Source of the DNA: Amycolatopsis nivea
GTDB taxonomy: Bacteria; Actinomycetota; Actinomycetes; Mycobacteriales; Pseudonocardiaceae
DNA: 64,000 bases
NCBI RefSeq assembly: GCF_004522235.1
Contig: NZ_SDLT01000031.1
Span: 55,393 to 119,392 of the forward strand
Direction: 5' to 3'
Shown here: one piece after another, positions 35,014-42,247 of the stretch
How the letters are laid out: every line of letters begins with the position of its first letter
How positions within the stretch are numbered: the stretch's first letter is position 1
Program-made: the position numbers and the translations under genes
Notes under the pieces: model-generated
What the model was told of the DNA's origin: nothing
What the model saw: only the letters and a program-made list of their open reading frames with translations
Databases searched by the model: none

Positions 35014-35997
35014 CTATCCAGGCAGGTCTTCGAGACCGAGCCGGTACCAGTCGTCCCGGGTCACGACGTGCAAGTCCGCGCCCCGCCCGAAAACCCGGGC
35101 ATCTCGCGGTACTTCCTCCCCATCCGGCAACACGAGCCGGTACTCGCCGGTGACCCGGAACCGGTCGTCATCGAGCACTCCGGCAACCAGCCGATCCCGG
35201 TACGCCTCGTAACCGCCGTAGAAGGCCAGCCGGGAACCACGCACTGCCAACGCGGTGGCGCTGCGGATTTCGTTGCGCCACCCGGTCACGCCGCCGTCGT
35301 GGATCCGGACGACGGGCCATTCGGTGTAGAAGCACGTCCATGCGGTGTCGCCGTCGACGTTGAGGGCGTAGCAGTCCAAGATGTGGCCCCACGCCGCCCG
35401 CGCGGAATCGGGGTAGCGCCATTGCTCAGTCAACTCGGCCGAGAACCGGACCAGCCCGCTCCGGCCAACGGGAGGCGCGGCACCGTCGTCACCCCAGCCG
35501 TGCGAACCGAGGACGCCTTCGTCGAAGTAGCCGACCCAGATCTCGCCGTTTCGGGTGGCCTGCACGTGATCGATGCCGTCGCCGAAGGTCTGCTCGGCCA
35601 CCGCTTCACCGTCAGAGTCGTAGACGATCGCGTTGCGGTCCGGCCCTTCAGACCGCCAGGTGCACCGCGCGTCGACCGTGAGCACGCGACCGTCCGGCAG
35701 TGGCTGCACCGTCGGATGCGCCAGCCGAAAATCCGGAATCCGCGCGGCGACCGCCATTTCCGGCACATGCACGGTCACCCGCACCGGACGCGAGGCGCGT
35801 ACTTCCGGAAGCTTCACCGCTCGGTCCTCAGGGGCCGTCCAGACCGCCAGCAGTTCACCTAGCGGCCCGATGGACTCCGAGATCCGCACGTCTCCCGGCT
35901 GTGGCGGCACGATTCGCGCATGATGCCAGGCGTGGACGGTCGGCAGGGCCAAGACGGTCGCCCGGCGCGCGGCGTTCTTCCGCTCCCACTCCCCCAT
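35014..35997 (-). CDS. Hypothetical protein with beta-propeller-like repeats
   Basis: 327 residues from ATG 35997. No family recognised. It shows repeated strands with Trp/Gly/Asp turns (RNGEIWVGYFDEGVLGSHG, DTAWTCFYTEWPV, GSRLAFYGGYEAY), suggesting a propeller-like beta protein without a signal peptide. The in-frame ORF extends to 36138, but that extension would cover the vanH promoter and reads as random Arg/Gly/Ser, so the inner ATG is preferred. No link to resistance is evident. Confidence 0.65.
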   Translation of the reverse strand: MGEWERKNAARRATVLALPTVHAWHHARIVPPQPGDVRISESIGPLGELLAVWTAPEDRAVKLPEVRASRPVRVTVHVPEMAVAARIPDFRLAHPTVQPLPDGRVLTVDARCTWRSEGPDRNAIVYDSDGEAVAEQTFGDGIDHVQATRNGEIWVGYFDEGVLGSHGWGDDGAAPPVGRSGLVRFSAELTEQWRYPDSARAAWGHILDCYALNVDGDTAWTCFYTEWPVVRIHDGGVTGWRNEIRSATALAVRGSRLAFYGGYEAYRDRLVAGVLDDDRFRVTGEYRLVLPDGEEVPRDARVFGRGADLHVVTRDDWYRLGLEDLPG

Positions 35998-36072
35998 CCG
36001 CGTATCCGACCACGCCGAGGGCTGCGAGCTCCACCGGTTTTCCCCACCATCCCCCGGCGACCCGCGATCCGC

Positions 36073-36115
36073 ATATCGTCCGTGTATCGGAAACCGCATA
36101 CGTGCTGGCAACATC
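36073..36115 (+). promoter_or_regulatory. vanHAX promoter / probable VanR site
   Basis: Two TATCG direct repeats (36074 and 36085) 11 bp apart are followed by GGAAACCGCATACGTGCTGG. The same element, with about three changes, recurs at 41647-41689 before vanY, and both end exactly 24 nt before the start codon. The helical spacing of the repeats suits binding of a phosphorylated OmpR-type dimer. CATACGT is the probable -10. Confidence 0.75.
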
Positions 36116-36136
36116 CTCCTGCCTTGACTGGCACCC

Positions 36137-37156
36137 ATGACCTACCGCGAACCGGCACGTGCTGCGGGGCTTCGGGTTCGGTCGCTGGTTCCGGCGGCCG
36201 GGATCACGATCTACGGCTGCGGGCCCGACGAAGCCGCTCTGGTCGAGGAGGCGGTGTCTCGTTTGGGGGTGACACCGACTGTCACCGCGGCGGCGTTGTC
36301 CGAAGCCACCGTCGAACTCGCCGCCGGGAACCGGTGTGTCAGCGTCAGTCACAAAACCCGCATCACCAATGGCACCTTGCGCGCGCTCAGCGAGGTCGGC
36401 GTCAAGTATCTCTCGACGCGGAGTATCGGCTGCAATCATCTCGACGTCGGATACGCCGAGAAAATGCGCATAACGGTGGAAAACGTGGCGTACTCGCCCG
36501 ACAGTGTCGCTGATTACACGCTCATGTTTATGCTGATGGCGATCCGAAACGCGAAGTCCCTCATCCGCCGGACCGACGCGCACGATTACCGATTGAGCCA
36601 TACCCCTGGAAAAGAACTGCGCGACCTCACCGTAGGCGTCATCGGAACCGGACGGATCGGCGCGGCGGTCATCGACCGACTGTGGGGTTTCGGCGGGCAG
36701 AAGCTGGCCTACGACCTGTACCCCCGGACGTCAGCCGATTACGTTCCCCTCGACGATTTGCTGCGGCAGAGCGACATCGTCACCCTGCACACCCCGCTCA
36801 CTCCGGAAACCCACCATCTCCTTGACCGACAAAGGATCGAGCAGATGAAACCCGGCGCGATCGTCGTCAACACCGGCCGCGGCGGGCTGATCGACACCGA
36901 CGCTCTCCTGTCCGCACTGGAAAACGGCAGGCTCGGCGGCGCGGCATTGGACGTCCTCGAAGGGGAGGAAGGGATGTTCTACGCCGACTGCCGCCGCAAA
37001 CCCCTCGAGAACACGAATCTGGCGCGGTTGCAAAACCTCCCGAACGTCCTGATCAGCCCGCACACCGCGTACCACACCGACCATGCCTTGCGCGACGCGG
37101 TGGAAAACAGCCTCCTCAATTGCCTGAATTTCGAAAGCTGGACAAACCATGCCTAA
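36137..37156 (+). CDS. vanH: D-lactate dehydrogenase VanH
   Basis: 339 residues of the D-2-hydroxyacid dehydrogenase family. NAD site VGVIGTGRIGAAVIDRL; Arg in VNTGRGGLIDTDAL, Glu in DVLEGEEGMFY, and catalytic His in ISPHTAYHT. It reduces pyruvate to D-lactate, the substrate of VanA. It is followed by vanA with an 8-nt overlap. Expression should be induced by VanRS through the element at 36073-36115. The sequence and neighbours leave little doubt. Confidence 0.96.
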   Translation: MTYREPARAAGLRVRSLVPAAGITIYGCGPDEAALVEEAVSRLGVTPTVTAAALSEATVELAAGNRCVSVSHKTRITNGTLRALSEVGVKYLSTRSIGCNHLDVGYAEKMRITVENVAYSPDSVADYTLMFMLMAIRNAKSLIRRTDAHDYRLSHTPGKELRDLTVGVIGTGRIGAAVIDRLWGFGGQKLAYDLYPRTSADYVPLDDLLRQSDIVTLHTPLTPETHHLLDRQRIEQMKPGAIVVNTGRGGLIDTDALLSALENGRLGGAALDVLEGEEGMFYADCRRKPLENTNLARLQNLPNVLISPHTAYHTDHALRDAVENSLLNCLNFESWTNHA

Positions 37157-38186
37157 GCTCAAGGTCGGCGTCATCTTCGGCGGAATCTCCGAGGAACACC
37201 CCGTCTCGATCAAATCCGCGCGAGAGGTCGCGAAGAACCTCGACCCGGAAAAATACGAACCGTACTGGGTCGGGATCACCAAGGACGGCTCGTGGCAGCT
37301 CTGCGACGGACCCGGCGAGGCGTGGGAAGACAGCGGTCGCCCGGCGATGTTGTCGCCGGATCGAAGCGTCCACGGGCTGCTCGTCGAGGAGCAGGGCAAG
37401 TACGAACCGGTCCGGCTGGACGTGGTGCTGCCGGTGCTGCACGGCAAACTCGGCGAGGACGGCGCGATGCAGGGCCTCCTCGAACTGTCCGGAATCCCCT
37501 ACGCGGGCTGTGACGTGCAGAGTTCCGCGCTGTGCATGGACAAATCCCTCGCGTACCTGGTCGTCGACAGCGCGAGCATCGCGACACCGAATTTCTGGGC
37601 TGGCACCGCGGACGAGGATGTCGACGCCAGCAAGTTCTCCTACCCCGTCTTCGTGAAACCGGCCCGGTCCGGTTCGTCGTTTGGCGTCACCAAGGTCTCG
37701 CGCGAGGAAGACCTGCCGGGTGCGATCGCGGAGGCGGCGCGGTTCGATTCCAAGCTGCTGATCGAGGAAGCGGTCGAGGGCAGCGAGGTCGGGTGCGCGG
37801 TCCTGGGCAACGGCGCGGACCTGATCGTCGGCGAACCGGACCAGATCCGGCTGTCGCACGGGTTCTTCAAGATCCACCAGGAGGACAACCCGGAAAGCGG
37901 CTCGGAAAACTCGACCATCCTCGTCCCAGCGGACATTCCGGCGGAGTCGCGCGCCCGCGTCCAGGCGACCGCGCAGACCATCTACCGCGCCCTGGGCTGC
38001 AAGGGACTCGCGCGCGTCGACCTGTTCCTGCTCGAAGACGGCACCGCCATGCTCAACGAGGTCAACACCTTCCCGGGCTTGACCTCTTACAGCCGATACC
38101 CGCGAATGATGGCGGCGGCCGGACTTTCGTTCGCCGAAATGCTCGACCGGATGGTGTCGCTCGCGCTGGCCGGGACGCCCCGATGA
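37149..38186 (+). CDS. vanA: D-alanine--D-lactate ligase VanA
   Basis: 345 residues, ATP-grasp ligase. The omega-loop segment FFKIHQEDNPESGSEN carries the His of the IHQE motif that marks D-Ala-D-Lac rather than D-Ala-D-Ala ligases. The metal site is NEVNTFPGLTSYSRYPRMM. The product depsipeptide replaces D-Ala-D-Ala at the end of the cell-wall stem and prevents glycopeptide binding. It overlaps vanX by 4 nt. Confidence 0.96.
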   Translation: MPKLKVGVIFGGISEEHPVSIKSAREVAKNLDPEKYEPYWVGITKDGSWQLCDGPGEAWEDSGRPAMLSPDRSVHGLLVEEQGKYEPVRLDVVLPVLHGKLGEDGAMQGLLELSGIPYAGCDVQSSALCMDKSLAYLVVDSASIATPNFWAGTADEDVDASKFSYPVFVKPARSGSSFGVTKVSREEDLPGAIAEAARFDSKLLIEEAVEGSEVGCAVLGNGADLIVGEPDQIRLSHGFFKIHQEDNPESGSENSTILVPADIPAESRARVQATAQTIYRALGCKGLARVDLFLLEDGTAMLNEVNTFPGLTSYSRYPRMMAAAGLSFAEMLDRMVSLALAGTPR

Positions 38187-38791
38187 AGCCCGGTTTCGCC
38201 TTCCTCGACGAAGCTGTGCCCGGGATCCGCTGGGACGCCAAGTACGCCACCTGGGACAACTTCACCGGCAAACCGGTCGACGGCTACCTGGCGAACCGGA
38301 TCGTCGGCACCCACGCCTTGTGCAGCGCACTGCAAAGCGCGCAGGACAAAGCCGCGACGCTGGGCTTCGGCCTGCTGATCTGGGACGGCTACCGGCCGCA
38401 GCGCGCCGTGGACTGTTTCCTGCGCTGGGCGAAACAGCCGGAGGACGGCCGGAAAAAGCGTCAGCACTACCCGAACCTCAACCGTGCGGAGATGTTCGAA
38501 AACGGTTACGTGGCAACCAAATCCGGACACACCCGAGGCAGCACAGCGGATTTGACGCTGTATCACCTGGACACCGGCGAACTCGTCGCGATGGGCGGCG
38601 GCTTCGACCTGATGGACGCGGTCTCGCACCACGGCGCACCCGGCCTCACCGCGACCGAGGCGGCGAACCGGCAGCACCTCCGTTCCCTCATGGAGGACTG
38701 CGGTTTCGGCGCCTACGAATCCGAGTGGTGGCACTACACGCTAAAGGACGAACCCTATCCGGACACGTACTTCGATTTTCTCGTTGCCTAG
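38183..38791 (+). CDS. vanX: D-Ala-D-Ala dipeptidase VanX
   Basis: 202 residues, zinc dipeptidase of peptidase family M15D. Metal and catalytic residues are visible in SGHTRGSTADLTL (His and Asp ligands) and ESEWWHY (catalytic Glu, third His). It destroys D-Ala-D-Ala made by the housekeeping ligase, so only the D-Lac-ended precursor is used. Its TAG is followed immediately by the ATG of the murG paralogue. Confidence 0.96.
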   Translation: MKPGFAFLDEAVPGIRWDAKYATWDNFTGKPVDGYLANRIVGTHALCSALQSAQDKAATLGFGLLIWDGYRPQRAVDCFLRWAKQPEDGRKKRQHYPNLNRAEMFENGYVATKSGHTRGSTADLTLYHLDTGELVAMGGGFDLMDAVSHHGAPGLTATEAANRQHLRSLMEDCGFGAYESEWWHYTLKDEPYPDTYFDFLVA

Positions 38792-39889
38792 ATGGACATC
38801 AAAGCACCACGCGTGGTCGTCGCCGGAGGCCATTCGGCCGGGCACATCGAACCCGCGATGAACTTCGCCGACGCACTGCGGAGATTGGCCCCCGCCGCGG
38901 AGATCACCGCGCTCGGCACCGTCCGCGGTCTGGACACGACGCTGATCCCGGCGCGCGGGTACCCGCTGGAACTCATCCCGCCGGTCCCGCTGCCGCGCAA
39001 GGCAACCCGGGCGCTGCTGCACATTCCGTCCCGGCTGCGCGCTTCGATCCGGGCCGCCAGCGCAGTCCTCGACCAGGTTCAAGCCGACGTCGTGGTGGGC
39101 TTCGGCGGCTACGTCGCCGCACCGGCCTACCTCGCCGCCCGCCGGCGCCGGCTGCCGATCGTCATCCACGAAGCGAACATCCGCCCGGGAGCAGCCAACC
39201 GCATGGCCGCCAGGCTGACGCCCCACGTGTACACCGCTTCCCCGGACGTCCGGCTGAAAAACGGCACCGCGATCGGGATCCCGCTGCGTCCAGCGATCAC
39301 CGGACTCGACCGTCCCGCGACCCGCGAAGCAGCTCGCCGCAAGTTCGGCCTCAGCACCGATGGCCCCGTCCTGCTGGTCACCGGCGGTTCGCAAGGCGCC
39401 ACCACGATCAACGCCACCGCCTCCGGGGCGGCTGCCGCATTACAGAGAGCCGGGGTGCAAGTCCTGCACATCACCGGCCCGCGGCACAGCGTCGAAGCGG
39501 ACGACCCGTCGTATGTCGTCCTGCCGTTTGTCGACGAAATGCAGTACGCCTACGCCGCCGCCGACTTCGCGATCTGCCGTTCCGGCGCGATGACCTGCGC
39601 CGAACTGGCCGCCGTCGGACTCCCCGCCGCGTTCGTCCCGCTGCCCGACCGCGGCGGCGAGCAACGGCTGAACGCCCGACCAGTCGTCGCGGCAGGCGGC
39701 GCACTGCTCGTCAACGACGCCAACCTGACCCCAGCGTGGATCGAATCCGCCCTCGTCCCGATCCTCACCGACCCAGCACGTCTCGCGGCGATGTCCGCCC
39801 GCGCCTCCGCGACCGGAGCACCCGACGCCGACACCGCCCTAGCGCGACACGTCCTGTCGATCGCCCAACAACATCGACCCGCCAGGTAG
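38792..39889 (+). CDS. murG: MurG-like UDP-GlcNAc:lipid I transferase in the van operon
   Basis: 365 residues of glycosyltransferase family 28. N-terminal Gly motif VVVAGGHSAGHIEPAMNFADAL, GFGGYVAAPAYLAA, HEANIRPGAANR and LLVTGGSQGATTIN are MurG signatures. The donor site is in CRSGAMTCAELAAVGLPAAFVPLP. MurG adds GlcNAc to lipid I. Placement in the inducible vanHAX operon with zero spacing suggests a paralogue adapted to lipid I ending in D-lactate. The chromosomal housekeeping murG is expected in the dcw cluster elsewhere. The end overlaps convergent vanS by 51 bp. Confidence 0.9.
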   Translation: MDIKAPRVVVAGGHSAGHIEPAMNFADALRRLAPAAEITALGTVRGLDTTLIPARGYPLELIPPVPLPRKATRALLHIPSRLRASIRAASAVLDQVQADVVVGFGGYVAAPAYLAARRRRLPIVIHEANIRPGAANRMAARLTPHVYTASPDVRLKNGTAIGIPLRPAITGLDRPATREAARRKFGLSTDGPVLLVTGGSQGATTINATASGAAAALQRAGVQVLHITGPRHSVEADDPSYVVLPFVDEMQYAYAAADFAICRSGAMTCAELAAVGLPAAFVPLPDRGGEQRLNARPVVAAGGALLVNDANLTPAWIESALVPILTDPARLAAMSARASATGAPDADTALARHVLSIAQQHRPAR

Positions 39890-40951
39890 CCGCACCGTCA
39901 CCCGAAGCCCGCCCGCAACACCCGGTGCGAGAGAAAGCGTCCCGTCATGCGCCTGCGCGATGCTCTTCACGATCGCCAGCCCCAGCCCGACCCCAGCGTG
40001 ATCACGACGGATCCGCTCGGTGCCGCGCTGGAACGGCTCAGTAAACGTCCAGATCCGCTCCGGGCTGACTTCCTCCCCGGTGTTTTCCACGATGAGCGTG
40101 CTCGACGTCGCGGACGCAGTCGTGCGGAGCTGCACCGTCCCGCCTTCCGGCAGGTTGTGGACGATGGCGTTGTGCAGCAGATTCGTCGTCAGCTGCAGCA
40201 AAAGCGCCCGAGACCCGTTCACTGCAGTGACATCGCCGGAGGTCTCAATGGTCACCCCGTGTTTCTCGGCGAGCGGGAGCAACGTCTCCGCGGCTTCTTC
40301 CGCCAGAAGCGACAGGTCGACGGGCTCCCGGGTGAACGACCGCTGATCCGCGCGGCTGAGCAGCAGCAACGCTTCGGTGAGTTCGATCGCCCGCGCGTTC
40401 ACGACGCGGAGACGCTCGTGCAGTTCGCCGATATCGCGCTCCGGGTCGTCGCGGGCGACTTCGAGGAGGCTCTGCGTGATCGCCAGCGGCGTGCGCAGTT
40501 CGTGGGAGGCGTTGGCGGCGAATCTCCGCTGTTCGGCGACGTGCGCGTCGAGGCGCGCGAGCATGGCGTCGAAGCTGTCGGCGAGTTCGCGGAACTCGTC
40601 ATCGCGACCTTCCAGTTCGATCCGGTGCGCGAGCGACCCGGTCGAAGCCTGCCGGGTCGCGGCGGTGATCCGGTTCAGCGGGGCGAGCATGCGCCCGGCG
40701 AGAATCCAGCCGCCCAGCAGGCCGAACAGCAGCAGGAGCAGCATCACGACGGCGGCGTCGGGCGCGAAATCCTTGATCAGGTCGCGGCCCGACGGGGCCA
40801 TCACCACCGGCATGACCTCCAGCGCCCGGTCCTGGTAGTCCAGCAGGAAGAAACCCACCGCGCCGAGCAGCAGCGTCCCGGCCAGCATGAGGAATCCGGC
40901 GTAGCTGAGGGTCAGTTTGAGCCGGACGCTCATCCCGGGCTCGCGGATCAC
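39839..40951 (-). CDS. vanS: Sensor kinase VanS
   Basis: 370 residues. TM1 (LTLSYAGFLMLAGTLLLGAVG) and TM2 (AAVVMLLLLLFGLLGGWILAG, in part) flank a short extracytoplasmic loop of about 35 residues. They are followed by HAMP, the H-box AANASHELRTPLAI, N-box NLLHNAIVHN and G-box AGVGLGLAIVKS. Short-loop VanS proteins of actinomycetes sense glycopeptides. GTG 40951 overlaps the vanR stop (GTGA); ATG 40933 is the alternative. It signals to VanR. Confidence 0.92.
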   Translation of the reverse strand: MIREPGMSVRLKLTLSYAGFLMLAGTLLLGAVGFFLLDYQDRALEVMPVVMAPSGRDLIKDFAPDAAVVMLLLLLFGLLGGWILAGRMLAPLNRITAATRQASTGSLAHRIELEGRDDEFRELADSFDAMLARLDAHVAEQRRFAANASHELRTPLAITQSLLEVARDDPERDIGELHERLRVVNARAIELTEALLLLSRADQRSFTREPVDLSLLAEEAAETLLPLAEKHGVTIETSGDVTAVNGSRALLLQLTTNLLHNAIVHNLPEGGTVQLRTTASATSSTLIVENTGEEVSPERIWTFTEPFQRGTERIRRDHAGVGLGLAIVKSIAQAHDGTLSLAPGVAGGLRVTVRLPGGSMLLGDRQDVSR

Positions 40952-41622
40952 GCGCGGTCCGATCCGTCGTCGATCCGGTAGCCGACCCCGGGGACGGTCG
41001 CGACCAGCCACGGTTCGCCGAGCCGTTTGCGCAGCGCCGAAACCGTGATGCGCACGGCGTTGGTGAACGGGTCCGCATTCTCGTCCCAAGCCCGTTCGAG
41101 GAGTTCTTCGGCGCTGACCACCCCGCCCTCGGCCGCGACGAGCACCTCCAGGACGGCGAACTGCTTCCGGGTCAGCGCGACGTACCGGCCGTCGCGGTAA
41201 ACCTCGCGGCGGAACGGGTCCAGCTTCAGTCCCGCGATTTCCCGCACCGGCGGCCGGTTGTGCGCGCGCCTGCGATCGAGCGCGCGCAGCCGGAGCACGA
41301 GTTCCCGCATCTCGAACGGTTTGGTGAGGTAATCGTCGGCGCCGAGTTCGAAGCCGGAGACCTTGTCGTCGAGCCGGTCGGCGGCGGTGAGCATGAGGAT
41401 CGGCATGCCGCTGCCGGACGCGACGACGCGCTTCGCGATCTCGTCGCCCGAAGGCCCGGGGATGTCCCGGTCGAGCACAGCCATGTCATACGCGTTGACG
41501 CTCAGCATTTCCAGCGCGGTGTCGCCGTCCCCGGCGAGGTCGGCCGCGATCGCCTCCAGGCGCAACCCGTCCCGGATGGCCTCAGCCAGGTAGGGCTCGT
41601 CCTCGACGATCAGCACACGCAT
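40948..41622 (-). CDS. vanR: Response regulator VanR
   Basis: 224 residues, OmpR/PhoB type. Receiver with acidic DE near the start and Asp51 (MAVLDRDIPG), Lys in DYLTKPFEMRELVLRL; winged helix with LTRKQFAVLEVLVAAEGGVVS. Position and orientation beside vanS and vanY, and the two matching promoter elements, identify it as the activator of vanHAX and vanY. It is divergent from vanY, with 88 bp between. Confidence 0.93.
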   Translation of the reverse strand: MRVLIVEDEPYLAEAIRDGLRLEAIAADLAGDGDTALEMLSVNAYDMAVLDRDIPGPSGDEIAKRVVASGSGMPILMLTAADRLDDKVSGFELGADDYLTKPFEMRELVLRLRALDRRRAHNRPPVREIAGLKLDPFRREVYRDGRYVALTRKQFAVLEVLVAAEGGVVSAEELLERAWDENADPFTNAVRITVSALRKRLGEPWLVATVPGVGYRIDDGSDRA

Positions 41623-41646
41623 GCCGTCGATGCTACGAGCAGACAC

Positions 41647-41689
41647 GTATCGCTGGCATATCCGAAACCGCGTACGTGCTGGCAACACC
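41647..41689 (+). promoter_or_regulatory. vanY promoter / second probable VanR site
   Basis: TATCG at 41648 and TATCC at 41659, 11 bp apart, then CGAAACCGCGTACGTGCTGG. It copies the vanH element and has the same 24-nt spacing to the start codon. It lies in the vanR-vanY gap, so it may also control vanRS itself. Confidence 0.75.
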
Positions 41690-41710
41690 GGTTCCCCTTG
41701 GCTGAATGCC

Positions 41711-42247
41711 ATGACCCGCAGCGAATCAGCACGACGCCCGGCTCTCGCCGTTTTCCGGCGAACCGTCCGCCAGGTGCTTCGCCGTCGTGGCGCATTGAGC
41801 GAGGCCGACGGAGCCGTCCCGCCCGGCACCACGGTGTTCGCCGAGATTCCGGCCGTGGCCAATCTCGACCCGGTTTTCCTGGATGCGCTGCGTCGAGCGG
41901 CGAAGGACGCCGCGAACGACGGCGTCGAATTCCGCGTCAACAGCGGCTGGCGTTCCCCGGCGTATCAGAACCGGCTTCGGCACAAGGCGATCGCGAAGTA
42001 CGGCTCAGAACAGGAAGCCGCTCGCTGGGTAGCCACCGCTGACCGGTCCGCGCACGTTTTGGGAAACGCGATCGACCTCGGTCCCGCCGAAGCGACGTCG
42101 TGGCTCTCGAAACACGGTGCCGCGTATGGACTGTGCCAGATCTACCGCAACGAACCGTGGCACTACGAACTGCGCCCCGAAGCCATCGACCGGGGTTGCC
42201 CGCCGATGTACGCGGACCCGTCGCAAGACCCGCGATTGCAGCGCTAA
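41711..42247 (+). CDS. vanY: D,D-carboxypeptidase VanY
   Basis: 178 residues, peptidase family M15B. SGWRSPAYQN precedes the zinc motif RSAHVLGNAIDLG; the catalytic Glu/His are in NEPWHYELRP. It trims terminal D-Ala from precursors that escape VanX. There is no obvious cleavable signal peptide: the N terminus is Arg-rich and lacks a long hydrophobic run, so its location is uncertain. ATG 41711 is supported by conserved spacing to the promoter element. The end overlaps the SARP gene by 4 bp. Confidence 0.92.
   Translation: MTRSESARRPALAVFRRTVRQVLRRRGALSEADGAVPPGTTVFAEIPAVANLDPVFLDALRRAAKDAANDGVEFRVNSGWRSPAYQNRLRHKAIAKYGSEQEAARWVATADRSAHVLGNAIDLGPAEATSWLSKHGAAYGLCQIYRNEPWHYELRPEAIDRGCPPMYADPSQDPRLQR

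Noticed and set aside
35998..36138. 47-codon extension of the hypothetical gene at 35014
   Set aside because: It would cover the vanH promoter element and reads as random residues.
36137..42247. vanK/femX or vanJ gene
   Set aside because: None found in this stretch; their absence here does not exclude them elsewhere in the genome.
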